Positions 45,960 to 55,040 of a stretch of DNA of 64,000 nucleotides are shown here, one piece after another. Source of the stretch: Planctomycetota bacterium (lineage in GTDB: Bacteria > Planctomycetota > UBA1135 > GCA-002686595); assembly GCA_009691855.1 (NCBI GenBank), contig SIAI01000008.1:62001-126000 (forward strand). The letters are read 5' to 3'. Each line of letters opens with the position of its first letter. Position 1 is the first letter of the stretch. The notes under the pieces are model-generated. The model saw only the letters and a program-made list of their open reading frames with translations. It had not been told where the DNA came from and did not search any database. The position numbers and the translations under genes are program-made.

Positions 45960-46663
45960 TCCTCATCAATCTGCTGCCCGAGGAGTACCGCCAGAAGCGG
46001 CGCACTCCGGTCAAACTGCTGCTGGCGATCAGCGCCTCGGTGGCCGTCAACGGTTCGCTGCTCGCGTGGTGGTCCTGGACGGCCTTCGGCGTCGCGGCCG
46101 AGGTCAAGTCCGAGCTGTCCGTGCTGCAGGACGAGAAGGTCGGCCTGGATCCGCAGGTGGCCTACCACCAGGAGCTCGACAAGGAGTCCAAGCTCTTCGA
46201 GGCGCGCGAGGAGATGCTCAAGAAGATCACCGCCACGCGCATCTCGTGGACGCGCAAGTTCGACGAGCTGATCGACGTGGTCAACGTCGGCGGCGACGGC
46301 GAGAAGTACCTGGTGTGGTTCGACGACGTGACCGTCGACCAGAAGGAGAGCGCGCGCAGCAAGACCTACGGCAGCCTGAAGGCCATGGGGCACTCGGGCT
46401 CGAGCTCGCTGGCGCACGTGGCCAACTTCCTCGACGACGTCGAGCGCTCGCCGTTCTGCGAGGACTTCAACAAGCCCTCGCCGCCCGAGGGGTCGCAGTC
46501 GCAGAAGGACGAGGGGCTGCTGCCCTCCGAGGTATGGACCTTCCCGCTCGAGGCGCAGCTCAAGGCGCCCGAGGAACGTCAGCGCGGAGCTGACGGCAAG
46601 TTGCTGCCCGCGCAGGCCAAGCCCAAGACCGACAAGCCCAAGGCCGGAGGGAAGAAGAAGTGA
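45956..46663 (+). CDS. pilN: Type IV pilus assembly protein PilN-like
   Basis: The 235-residue protein starts MILINLLPEEYRQKR, the short cytoplasmic motif that PilN inserts into PilM. One membrane helix follows near residues 21-43, then a coiled coil (about 45-85) and a periplasmic part with a Lys-rich tail. Its order between pilM and the PilO-like gene supports the call. The stop overlaps the next start (GTGA). Confidence 0.85.
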   Translation: MILINLLPEEYRQKRRTPVKLLLAISASVAVNGSLLAWWSWTAFGVAAEVKSELSVLQDEKVGLDPQVAYHQELDKESKLFEAREEMLKKITATRISWTRKFDELIDVVNVGGDGEKYLVWFDDVTVDQKESARSKTYGSLKAMGHSGSSSLAHVANFLDDVERSPFCEDFNKPSPPEGSQSQKDEGLLPSEVWTFPLEAQLKAPEERQRGADGKLLPAQAKPKTDKPKAGGKKK

Positions 46664-48072
46664 ACACCGAGAAGAAGCGCAAGCTTGCCTTCGCAGGCGC
46701 CAGCCTGCTGGTCGCCGCCGGCCTGGGCACGCTGATCTACTACCAGGCGAAAGGCATCCAGCAGCGGCGCGCCGAGGTGGCCGCGCTCCGGCGCGACATC
46801 GAGGAGGACAAGAAGCTCCTCCAGCAGACGCCCGAGCTGGTCAAGAAAGTCATCATCCAGCGCGAGACCGATGCGGTCGTGAAGGAGATCCTCTCGGACG
46901 AGAAGGACGTCACCGACCTCGCGCGTACGCTCAACAAGTTCAGCCAGGACTCCGGCTTCACGCTGTCGTCGGTCAAAGACGGCACGCGCACGCAGCGTAA
47001 GAACAAGGAGGACTTCGAGCGCGTGTCCTTCTCGCTGGCCTTCGAGGCCGACGCGTTCCAGCTGCTGACCTTCCTCAGCAAGATCGAGGGCTACGCGCGC
47101 TTCTCCAGCGTGACGCAGTTCAAGCTGCAGGCCGCGAACCGCAACGAGTACAGCAAGGACACGCTGCCGCGGCACAAGGTGACGCTCGATCTCGAGACCT
47201 ACGTGTACGCCCCGACGGGCGCCGCCAAGGAGGTCAAGATCGACCACTACGACAAGAAGAAGGAGCTCTTGATCAGCGAGATCTCCCGCCGCGCCGCCGA
47301 GCTGCGCGTGCCGGCCTACGACTATCGCGGCCAGCGCGGTCGCCGTGACCCGTGGATCGACCCGCGCGTGCCCGTCGATGGTGGTCCGCAGATGCCGATC
47401 GAGGAGCAGATCTCGCTGGTCGACGAGCTGTCCACCAAGGCCGTGGAGATCCAGAAGGTCTGGGATGAGGCCAAGAAGCCCGACATCACCCTGATCGAGA
47501 GCATGAAGCTGCGCGCCGACCTGGAGCAGAAGCTGGCGCTGCTCGAGGAGGAGATCCGGCGCGTCGACCTGGGCGGCTTCCTGGTGTTCGTGCCCGCCCT
47601 GCGGCGCTTCGACAAGAACGTCGTGGCGAGCGTGGCCGCGGTACGCGAGCAGATGAACAAGGGCAGCGGCGAGGGCGCAACCACCGCGCTGCTGCGCGAG
47701 ACGTCCGAGGCCATGGAGCGTCACATCGACGCCCAGGAGTACGAACTCGCCCTGGCAGCCTTCAACACCGTCGAGTCGCGTCTGGGGCTGGCCGACCAGG
47801 ATCCGCTCAAGGGGCCGCTGGTGAAGAGCCTCCGCGAGCTGAAGCACCTGGCCGAGACCGTGCTCGAGTTCGACAAGATCGAGATCCACGTGCAGGGCGT
47901 GGCCCTGTACCAGGGCCGCGCGCCCGTGGCCTTGATCAACGGCCAGCCGTACGCCGAGGGCGAGATGCTCGGCGAGGAGCTGATCGTCCACCACATCCTC
48001 GCCGACCAGATCGAGTTCGCCTTCCGCGGACTGATCCTGGCACGCACGCTCGAAACCCGCCCCACGGGCTAG
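46660..48072 (+). CDS. pilO: PilO/PilP-like fusion protein
   Basis: The 470-residue protein starts at GTG. One membrane helix (about 9-27) is followed by a coiled coil and a PilO-like ferredoxin-like domain up to about residue 185. Then comes RRDPW (228-232), which resembles the RDPF motif of PilP, a long charged helical stretch, and a C-terminal beta segment (about 415-460) with ALINGQPYAEGEMLGEELIV, like the PilP/GspB domain that touches the secretin. No separate pilP gene exists here. It may link PilN to the secretin in one chain; the assignment of the C-terminal part is inference. Confidence 0.72.
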   Translation: MNTEKKRKLAFAGASLLVAAGLGTLIYYQAKGIQQRRAEVAALRRDIEEDKKLLQQTPELVKKVIIQRETDAVVKEILSDEKDVTDLARTLNKFSQDSGFTLSSVKDGTRTQRKNKEDFERVSFSLAFEADAFQLLTFLSKIEGYARFSSVTQFKLQAANRNEYSKDTLPRHKVTLDLETYVYAPTGAAKEVKIDHYDKKKELLISEISRRAAELRVPAYDYRGQRGRRDPWIDPRVPVDGGPQMPIEEQISLVDELSTKAVEIQKVWDEAKKPDITLIESMKLRADLEQKLALLEEEIRRVDLGGFLVFVPALRRFDKNVVASVAAVREQMNKGSGEGATTALLRETSEAMERHIDAQEYELALAAFNTVESRLGLADQDPLKGPLVKSLRELKHLAETVLEFDKIEIHVQGVALYQGRAPVALINGQPYAEGEMLGEELIVHHILADQIEFAFRGLILARTLETRPTG

Positions 48073-48129
48073 CCGCGTCCAGCCCACCGCTCCGTTCCCG
48101 CACATCCCCGTCTCCGTTCCCTGTTCCCC

Positions 48130-50103
48130 ATGAATACCCGCAAACGAATCCTTGGCGCGGCGCTGGCGCTGTTCGGCGCCTTCTCCGGCGCGAGTGCGCA
48201 GATGTCCATGTCCGATGCCCGCGTCAACCTGCGGGTCGAGAGCCGTCAGCTGACCGAGGTGGTCCAATACCTCCGCGAGCAGTCCGGCTACAACATCGTC
48301 GTGCTCGAGGGCGGCGATGCGCTGATCTCGCTCGACATCACCGACGTCTCCTGGCGCGACGCGCTCGAGCTGGCCGCCGAACTGGCCGGCTGCACGGTCG
48401 AGCAGCGCACGGCCGGCGTGCTGACGGTGGTGCGTCCGCCGCGCGTCGACTTCGCCTTCGACAACGCCGACATCAAGCAGGTGATCGACACGATCGCCAA
48501 GCTCTCGGGCGCGAACATCGTCGTCGCCCCCGAGGTGCAGGGCACCCTCAGTCTGCGCCTGACCAACGTGCCCTGGCGCGATGCGCTGGAGGTCGCGGTC
48601 AAGACCTTGGGCTTCGTGGTGGTCGAGGAGCAGCGCGGCATCTTGCGCGTGGTCGATCCGCTCAGCCTGCAGGCGCTGATGGAGTCGCACAGCTACCAGC
48701 TGCGCTACGTCCGGCCGCCGACGCGCTACCTGCCGGTGCTCAACTCGGAGTTCGTCACCACCACACAGAAAACGCAACAATCGGGCGGCGGTCAGGGTGG
48801 GGCGATCGACTACGAGCGCGTGTTCCCCGTGCTGGCCGCGCTGATCAAGGCCAAGTCGCCGGGCGGTGACATGGAGTACATGCCGCCGCCGCAGAACATC
48901 CTCATCGTGCGCGACACGGCCCAGGTGCACTCGGAGATCAAGGACATGCTGGCGCTGCTCGACGTCGAGCCGGCGCAGGTGTTCATCGACGTCAAGTTCG
49001 TCAGCACCACCAACCGCGACTTGTTCAACCTGGGCGTCGACTACGGCGACCTCGGCCCGCAGGTTTCCTACAGCGGCGGCCAGATCCCGATCACCCTGCC
49101 CTTCAACCTGGGCTCGGGCGGCTGGGAAGACCTGATCATCGCCGATGAGTCGGGCGTGGGTCCGTTCGTGGCTGGCGCGCAGGTTCCGGCCACGATCTTC
49201 GGCGCGCTGTCCTTCACCTCCTGGGCGGGTGCGCTGCGCCTGCTGCAGCGCGACACGACCACCGAGGTGATCCAGGCGCCCAAACTGGTCGTGATGGACG
49301 GCAAGGAGGGCACGATCTTCGTCGGCGAGACGATCCGCTACGCCCAGGCCAAGAGCGAGCAGGGCCAATCCGGTGGCCTGCAGCTCTCGGTCGAGGAAGC
49401 CGACAACTCCCCGGTCGAGACCGGCTTCCAGCTGCTGGTCCTGCCGCACGTGATCCCCGGTTCGAACAAGGTCGACATGCTCGTCATCCCTAAGGAGACG
49501 AGTCTCACGGGCGTGGGCGATCCCTCGGTCGCGCCGCCGGGCTTCGACGTGTTCACGGTCGGCGCTTCGGGTGCCGAAGGCACGATCGCGCTGCCGCGCG
49601 AGCGCTCCTCGACGATCGTCTCGACCGTCATGCTCGAGAGTGGTCAAACGGCGATCCTCGGTGGCCTTTCGACCGACACCGACACCGAGACAGTCTCCGA
49701 GGTTCCGTACCTGTCGGACATCCCGCTGCTCGGCTGGTTCTTCCAGCACAAGTCGCGCACGCGCGACAAGCAGATGCTGTGGGTGTTCGTGACGCCCACC
49801 GTCGTGCGTTCGAGCTCGGACCAGCAGAAGCTGCTCGAGCGTGAAATCCTGCGCCGACAGGACGCCTACGGCGAGCGTTTGCAGCAAATCCTCTTCGGCG
49901 ACGACCCCGAGATGTCGGGTCACGAGCTGATGCAAGACGTCCAGCCCGTCTCGAAGGCCCCCGCGGCCGACGCGGTGACCCCCGAGCCCATGCCTCAGGA
50001 CCCGGCCCAGGCCGGCCAATGGGCGACCTTCGTGCAGACGCCCAGCGACCCCGCCGATCAGCAGGTGATCGAGCAGGTCGAGGGCAGCGACGAGCCCAAG
50101 TAG
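48130..50103 (+). CDS. pilQ: Type IV pilus/type II secretion secretin
   Basis: The 657-residue outer membrane channel has a signal peptide (cleavage near ASAQ, residue 24). Two tandem STN-like N0 domains follow (about 33-100 and 112-180), each with the TxVxWRDALE motif, then an N1 (NolW-like) region with ILIVRDTAQVHSEI. The secretin core spans about 280-570 and includes VIQAPKLVVMDG and TVMLESGQTAILGGL. The tail is low-complexity. A strong terminator follows. The family belongs to both pilus and secretion systems; neighbours favour a pilus-like machine. Confidence 0.92.
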   Translation: MNTRKRILGAALALFGAFSGASAQMSMSDARVNLRVESRQLTEVVQYLREQSGYNIVVLEGGDALISLDITDVSWRDALELAAELAGCTVEQRTAGVLTVVRPPRVDFAFDNADIKQVIDTIAKLSGANIVVAPEVQGTLSLRLTNVPWRDALEVAVKTLGFVVVEEQRGILRVVDPLSLQALMESHSYQLRYVRPPTRYLPVLNSEFVTTTQKTQQSGGGQGGAIDYERVFPVLAALIKAKSPGGDMEYMPPPQNILIVRDTAQVHSEIKDMLALLDVEPAQVFIDVKFVSTTNRDLFNLGVDYGDLGPQVSYSGGQIPITLPFNLGSGGWEDLIIADESGVGPFVAGAQVPATIFGALSFTSWAGALRLLQRDTTTEVIQAPKLVVMDGKEGTIFVGETIRYAQAKSEQGQSGGLQLSVEEADNSPVETGFQLLVLPHVIPGSNKVDMLVIPKETSLTGVGDPSVAPPGFDVFTVGASGAEGTIALPRERSSTIVSTVMLESGQTAILGGLSTDTDTETVSEVPYLSDIPLLGWFFQHKSRTRDKQMLWVFVTPTVVRSSSDQQKLLEREILRRQDAYGERLQQILFGDDPEMSGHELMQDVQPVSKAPAADAVTPEPMPQDPAQAGQWATFVQTPSDPADQQVIEQVEGSDEPK

Positions 50104-50114
50104 CCCTTCCAAGT

Positions 50115-50156
50115 GGCGCGGATCGGGGTCAGCCCGGTCCGCGCCGCCGCTTTTTT
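50115..50156 (+). terminator. Intrinsic terminator after the secretin gene
   Basis: GGCGCGGATCGG and CCGGTCCGCGCC form a 12-bp stem (one G-U) at 50115-50145, followed within a few bases by TTTTTT at 50151-50156. This is a textbook rho-independent terminator and ends the pilM-pilQ transcript. Confidence 0.9.
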
Positions 50157-50271
50157 GCTTTGTCCGCCTCGTTTTTCGCAGCTCGCGTTCGACTTGCTCT
50201 GTCGGTTTGGACAGCATGTCCACGCCCCTTCCCCTTCGACCCTCATTCAGTACGGGGGGGACCAGCGATGC

Positions 50272-50461
50272 GGGCGAGAACGTCTCGCCCCAAGCACGGG
50301 GATGACCCTTCCTACGTCGAACACCTGCGCCGGCGCGCCCCAAGGTAGGAGCCTTGGGCGCAGCGACGGCGCTCCCGCAGCGCCCTGCGCCCATCCGGCG
50401 CCGACCTCGTCCGCGAGGTCCCTGTGCGCTCTCCGCGGGGCATTACCAATCCGGAGATTCC
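50272..50461 (+). promoter_or_regulatory. Structured leader of the RNase E/G gene
   Basis: Five stems lie in a row: GGGCGAGA/TCTCGCCC (50272-50290, perfect, 3-base loop); GCGCCC-AAGG/CCTTGGGCGC (50335-50361, one bulged C); GGCGCT/AGCGCC (50368-50384); GACCTCG/CGAGGTC (50403-50420, perfect); and CTCCG (50431-50435) with CGGAG (50452-50456), which would hide the Shine-Dalgarno sequence. RNase E of E. coli controls itself through its leader; a similar feedback is plausible here. Confidence 0.55.
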
Positions 50462-53173
50462 ATGAGCGATCCGCTCTCGGGACAAGAGTCCCAACCGTTT
50501 CACCCCGATGCTCCGCAGGCGGAGCACGAGCCCTTCACGGGATCCGGGGGTGAAACCCCTCCCGCTGATGACCCCAACTTCGAATCCCCGGGCCCAGGCT
50601 CGGGGGTGACTGCCGCGGATGGCGAGCGTCGCCGCTCGCGTCGCGGACGCCGCGGAGGACGCCGCCGCCGCCGCAACCGCGGCGACGGCCCTCCGGGCGA
50701 GGGCGATGCTCCCGCGGGCGATGCGTCGCCCGCAGCCGCGGGCGACGACACTGGCGAGTTCGAGGCCGATGCGCCGCGCGAGGAGACCCAGGGAGCCGTC
50801 CTTCCTGCCACCACCGACGCCGGCCCCGAGGGCGAGGAGGGCGAAAAGCCCCGCCGCCGTCGAGGTCGCCGTGGCGGTCGTCGGCGTCGCGGACGGGAGG
50901 GCGGTGAGGCGCGCCCCCTCGCGGGGGCCGAGCGAGCTCCCTACGGCACTCCCGCCGAGCCGGCACCGATCGACGATGACGAGCTCGAACTCCCGCGCGC
51001 CGGGCTCCCCGCGGCGCCCGAACCCTCCGGCAGTGCGCGGACGGAAGAGGACGGAAGGCCGCGGCGCAAGCGCGGCTCGCGTGGCGGGCGCCGGCGCGCC
51101 AAACCGCCGCAGAGGAAGCCCATGGGCGCCGTCTCGATCGAGACCATCCCCGGCGACGACGATGAGCTGCCGGAGCTCGCGGACCTGCCGGATGACGCGG
51201 TTCTGCTGGGCGAACCGGCGGCGCAGGCGGCACCCTCACGGGAGCGCGAACGCTCCCGTGGCCACGCGCGCTCCGCACGCCGCGGGCGTGCGGACGAGCG
51301 CGAGGATCAAGACGAGGACGAAGACGAGCGCATCGAGCCCGTGCGTGCCGAGCCGCACAAGAAGCGCGTGATCCTCGTCAACGCGCGCGACTCCGAGGAG
51401 AAGCGCGTGGCCGTGGTCGAGGAGGGGCGCATCGTCGACCTCCAGATGACGGTCAAGAAGCACGTCTCCTACGTCAACGACATCTACCGCGGCCGCGTGG
51501 TCAACATCGAGTCGGCCATCGGCGCCGCCTTCGTCGACTTCGGCGAAGGCCGCAACGGCTTCCTGCACGCTTCCGACGTGCTGGTCAGCTACGGTGACCC
51601 GGACTGGAACCTGGAGAAGCTGCTCTCCACGCCGGTCGAGACGACCCCCCCGGAGCGGGCTACCGAGGAATGGGCCGAAGGCGAAAAACCGGCCGAGGGT
51701 GAGGCGGCCGAGGCGGGCGACGAGCCTGACCCTCTCCACGACGACGACGCGGAACAGGCTCCGGACCACGAGCACGGCGACCACGACGACGAGCACGAAG
51801 CCCACGCCGGCCACGAGAGCGCGGACGACGAGGAGGACGATGACGTCGAGGAACCGTCCGAGGGGCGCGGGCGCTCCGCGCGCGGGAAGCGTGGACGCGT
51901 CATGCGTCACCATGCGCGTCCGCGGCTGCCGATCGACAAGCTGCTCAAGAAGGGCCAGATGGTCGCGGTGCAGATCACCAAGGACGCGATCGGCGACAAG
52001 GGCCCGACGCTCACGACCTACATCTCGATCCCCGGCCGCTACCTCGTGCTCATGCCCTCGCTCGAGCGCACCGGGGTGTCGCGCAAGATCGACGACGAGC
52101 GCGAGCGCCGCCGCTTGAAGCGCATCCTGCAAGCGCTCGACATCCCCGAAGGCATGGGCGTGATCGTGCGCACGGCCGGCATCGGGCGCACGAAGATCGA
52201 GATCAAGCGCGACCTCGACTACCTGCTGCTGGCCTGGGAGGACTTTTCCAAGCGCCTGCGCGCCGGGCGCAATCCCGCGCCGCTGTACCAGGAGTCCGAC
52301 GTCGCCATCCGCACGATGCGCGACCTGTTCACGCCCGAGACCGAAGCGGTGATCGTCGACGATCCCGAGGTCCACCAGCGTGTGATCGAGTTCACCAAGC
52401 GCCTGATGCCCGAGCACCTGGAGCGGGTGAAGCTGCACGAGGGCGAGCGCCCGCTGCTGCACAGCTATGGCGTCGAGCAGGACTTCGAGAAGATCTTCGC
52501 GCGCCGCGTGGAGCTGCCCTCGGGCGGCTCGATCGTGATCGAGCAGACCGAGGCCCTGGTGGCGATCGACGTGAACTCCGGCCGCACGCGCGAGGAGGGC
52601 GCCGAGTTCGAGGACATCGCGCTCAAGACGAACCTCGAAGCCGCGCCCGAGATCGCGCGCCAGATCCGGCTGCGCGACTTGGGCGGCATCATCGTGCTCG
52701 ACTACATCGACATGATGCGCGCCGGCAGCCGCAAGTCCGTCGAGCGTGCCACGCGCGACGCCATGGGTGCCGACCGCGCGCGGGCCAAGCTCGGGCGCAT
52801 CTCGCAGTTCGGGCTGCTGGAGCTCACGCGCCAGCGCCTGGGCCCAGGGCTGTCCAAGCTTGTGTACGACACCTGCCCGCGCTGCCGCGGCTCGGGTCGT
52901 CGGCGCAACGCCTCCTCGCGCGCTCAGGCCATCATGCGCCGCCTGGCCGCGGCCCTGGCCCTCAAGGGCTACACCACGGTCGAGGTGCGCACGCACCCGG
53001 ATGCCATCGAGTACCTGCAGAAGGAGCTCGCCGGCGACATGAAAGCGCTGCAGGAGAAGAGCGGGCGCGAGATCCAGCTCCTGCCCGTGCCCGACCAGGT
53101 GGAGGACAGCGTCCTGCACTACCTGCGCGCCGACGGCCGGGAAGTACGCCCGGGAGGCCGGCGCCGTCGCTAA
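50462..53173 (+). CDS. rne: Ribonuclease E/G family protein
   Basis: An endoribonuclease of mRNA decay and RNA processing, 903 residues. Residues 1-300 are disordered, with three Arg/Gly-rich basic blocks (for example RRSRRGRRGGRRRRR). An S1 domain starts near 300 and is split by an acidic and His-rich insert of about 105 residues (380-485). The catalytic DNase-I-like domain has EQTEALVAIDVNSGR near 694 and RDLGGIIVLDYIDM near 737, with the two metal-binding Asp. CPRCRGSG near 804 is the zinc link. The ATG at 50462 follows CCGGAG. The long basic tail may bind RNA or partner proteins. Confidence 0.93.
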   Translation: MSDPLSGQESQPFHPDAPQAEHEPFTGSGGETPPADDPNFESPGPGSGVTAADGERRRSRRGRRGGRRRRRNRGDGPPGEGDAPAGDASPAAAGDDTGEFEADAPREETQGAVLPATTDAGPEGEEGEKPRRRRGRRGGRRRRGREGGEARPLAGAERAPYGTPAEPAPIDDDELELPRAGLPAAPEPSGSARTEEDGRPRRKRGSRGGRRRAKPPQRKPMGAVSIETIPGDDDELPELADLPDDAVLLGEPAAQAAPSRERERSRGHARSARRGRADEREDQDEDEDERIEPVRAEPHKKRVILVNARDSEEKRVAVVEEGRIVDLQMTVKKHVSYVNDIYRGRVVNIESAIGAAFVDFGEGRNGFLHASDVLVSYGDPDWNLEKLLSTPVETTPPERATEEWAEGEKPAEGEAAEAGDEPDPLHDDDAEQAPDHEHGDHDDEHEAHAGHESADDEEDDDVEEPSEGRGRSARGKRGRVMRHHARPRLPIDKLLKKGQMVAVQITKDAIGDKGPTLTTYISIPGRYLVLMPSLERTGVSRKIDDERERRRLKRILQALDIPEGMGVIVRTAGIGRTKIEIKRDLDYLLLAWEDFSKRLRAGRNPAPLYQESDVAIRTMRDLFTPETEAVIVDDPEVHQRVIEFTKRLMPEHLERVKLHEGERPLLHSYGVEQDFEKIFARRVELPSGGSIVIEQTEALVAIDVNSGRTREEGAEFEDIALKTNLEAAPEIARQIRLRDLGGIIVLDYIDMMRAGSRKSVERATRDAMGADRARAKLGRISQFGLLELTRQRLGPGLSKLVYDTCPRCRGSGRRRNASSRAQAIMRRLAAALALKGYTTVEVRTHPDAIEYLQKELAGDMKALQEKSGREIQLLPVPDQVEDSVLHYLRADGREVRPGGRRRR

Positions 53174-53225
53174 CCGTTCAGGGGTAGATGGGTCACGACC
53201 CGGCCCACTACCGACCCGGTCTGCC

Positions 53226-53254
53226 TTGCCGCCCGGGGCTGGGCTGGCTAGACT
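53226..53254 (+). promoter_or_regulatory. Promoter for rplU-rpmA-obg
   Basis: TTGCCG (53226-53231), a 17-bp spacer and TAGACT (53249-53254) lie 36 bases before the rplU start. The -35 box is fair and the -10 fits the TAGAAT pattern seen elsewhere in this window. Confidence 0.5.
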
Positions 53255-53290
53255 CTCCGCCCCTTTTCCCCCGCAAGGAGCTCACGAACC

Positions 53291-53605
53291 GTGTTCGCCG
53301 TCATCTCCGACCGCAACCGCCAGATCGGTGTCCGCGTGGGCGACGTAGTCGCCTGCGATCTCAACGTCGACTGGAAGGAAGGCGAAGCCGTCACCTTCGA
53401 GCGCGTGCTCCTGATCTCCAACGAGGGCCAGGTGCACCTCGGCAAGCCGACCGTCGTCGGCGCGAAGGTCCAGGCCAAAGTCCTGGGCGCCTTCCGCGGC
53501 GTGAAGACGGTCTCGATGCGCTTCAAGCGCCGCAAGAACGTGCGTCGCAAGCAGGGCCACCGCGAGGGCTACACGCGGGTCGAGATCACCGGCATCCAGG
53601 CGTAA
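53291..53605 (+). CDS. rplU: 50S ribosomal protein L21
   Basis: The 104-residue protein has the family core [18 protein letters not shown], although it lacks the usual Gln-Tyr in that motif, and ends [18 protein letters not shown]. The start is GTG with AAGGAG about 10 bases upstream. The rplU-rpmA-obg order is classical. Confidence 0.94.
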   Translation: MFAVISDRNRQIGVRVGDVVACDLNVDWKEGEAVTFERVLLISNEGQVHLGKPTVVGAKVQAKVLGAFRGVKTVSMRFKRRKNVRRKQGHREGYTRVEITGIQA

Positions 53606-53615
53606 GGAAGCTTCC

Positions 53616-53855
53616 ATGGCACACAAAAAGGGTGGCGGTTCGACCAAGAACGGGCGCGACTCGAATCCGCAGTACCGCGGCGTCAAGCGCTACGGCGGCG
53701 AGCTCGTGACTCCCGGTTCGATCATCGTGCGCCAGTGCGGCACGGTCGTGCATCCCGGCCACAACGTGGGCATGGGCAGCGACTACACGATCTACTCGCG
53801 CGTCCTGGGCAAGGTGCGCTTCCAGTCCGGCCGCGTCCACGTCGACCCGAGCTAG
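53616..53855 (+). CDS. rpmA: 50S ribosomal protein L27
   Basis: The 79-residue protein starts [16 protein letters not shown], with the N-terminus that reaches the peptidyl transferase centre and no cleavable leader as in Firmicutes. [19 protein letters not shown] is the family signature. Confidence 0.97.
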   Translation: MAHKKGGGSTKNGRDSNPQYRGVKRYGGELVTPGSIIVRQCGTVVHPGHNVGMGSDYTIYSRVLGKVRFQSGRVHVDPS

Positions 53856-53915
53856 CCGGTTCCGCCAGCGCGGGCGCGCGCTGCGAAATCCGGCGAGCAC
53901 GCGGCAAGGACTCCG

Positions 53916-54926
53916 ATGTTCCGAGACGAGTGCGAGCTCGAGGTGTGTGGCGGTCGCGGCGGCGATGGCGCGGTGTCCTTCCGCCGTGAGAAGTTTGCGC
54001 CCTGGGGGGGGCCGGACGGCGGCACGGGCGGAGACGGTGGCAGCGTCGTGCTGGTCGCTTCGAGCAGCGTGAACTCGCTGCTGCGCGTCGGGCGCCGGCC
54101 GATCTACGAGGCGGAGCACGGGCGCCCGGGCGGGCCGCGCAATCGCAGCGGCTCGAACGGCGCGGACTGTCCGGTGCTCGTGCCTGTGGGCACGCAGATC
54201 TACGACGCCGAGCGCGGACACCTGCTGCGCGACCTGCTGCGCCCGGACGAGCGTTGCGTCGTGGCGGCTGGGGGCCGCGGCGGGCGCGGCAACAAGTGTT
54301 TCGCCAGTGCCGTGCAGCAGGCTCCGCGCAAGTCCGAGGCGGGCCAGCCGGGCGAGGCGCGCCGATTGCGCCTGGAGCTGAAGCTGATCGCCGAGGTGGG
54401 GCTGGTCGGCCTGCCCAACGCCGGCAAGTCGACTTTCCTCGCCAGCGTGAGCCAGGCCACGCCCAAGATTGCCGACTATCCGTTCACGACGCTTTCGCCA
54501 GAGGTCGGCATCGCTGCAGTGGGGGACAGCGAGGCGTTGGTCGTGGCCGACCTTCCCGGCCTGATCGCCGGGGCCGCCGAGGGTGCCGGACTGGGACACC
54601 GCTTCCTGAAGCACGTGGAGCGCTGCTCCGTGCTGCTGCACCTGATCGATGTTTCCGTGGAGGCCACGGTGGAGCCGTTGGAGGCCCTGCGCGTCGTCGA
54701 GCGCGAACTCGAGGAGTATTCGCCCGAGCTCGCCAAGCGTCCGCGTCTCCTGGTGGCCACGAAGTGCGAGGACGAGGCGGCCGAGGGGCGGGCACGTGAA
54801 CTAGAGCGTGGCGCCGGCCGGCCCGTGCAGCGCATCTCGGCCGTGATCGGGTCGGGTGTACGCGAGCTGCTGGCCGAGGCCTATGCCCTGGCGCGCTCCG
54901 CCGCGGGCACCCTGCCCGGCCCCTGA
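53916..54926 (+). CDS. obgE: GTPase Obg/CgtA
   Basis: A 336-residue GTPase of 50S maturation and stress control. The Gly-rich Obg domain (GGRGGDGAVSFRREKF, GGTGGDGGSVVL) is followed by the G domain: G1 GLPNAGKST, G3 DLPGL, G4 TKCED. No C-terminal TGS or OCT domain is present. Confidence 0.96.
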   Translation: MFRDECELEVCGGRGGDGAVSFRREKFAPWGGPDGGTGGDGGSVVLVASSSVNSLLRVGRRPIYEAEHGRPGGPRNRSGSNGADCPVLVPVGTQIYDAERGHLLRDLLRPDERCVVAAGGRGGRGNKCFASAVQQAPRKSEAGQPGEARRLRLELKLIAEVGLVGLPNAGKSTFLASVSQATPKIADYPFTTLSPEVGIAAVGDSEALVVADLPGLIAGAAEGAGLGHRFLKHVERCSVLLHLIDVSVEATVEPLEALRVVERELEEYSPELAKRPRLLVATKCEDEAAEGRARELERGAGRPVQRISAVIGSGVRELLAEAYALARSAAGTLPGP

Positions 54927-55040
54927 CTGTCTTTTCCACCCCCCGCGCTCAAGCCTGGGTGCGCCCAGCACCGATCCCGTGGGAAGCCCTGGGAGCCCCG
55001 ACCCTGCGGGCGGGCATCCCATCCACAGCGGAGCGAGCGC

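Noticed and set aside
46579-50394. A 1271-codon open frame on the minus strand opposite pilO/P and the secretin
   Set aside because: It is a shadow of GC-rich codon use in the real + strand genes, has no domain of its own and is rich in His, Leu, Arg and Gly as such shadows are.
54927-55040. A gene or regulatory site between obg and the PilT-like gene
   Set aside because: The 114 bases are pyrimidine-rich then GC-rich with no clear promoter, terminator or open frame.
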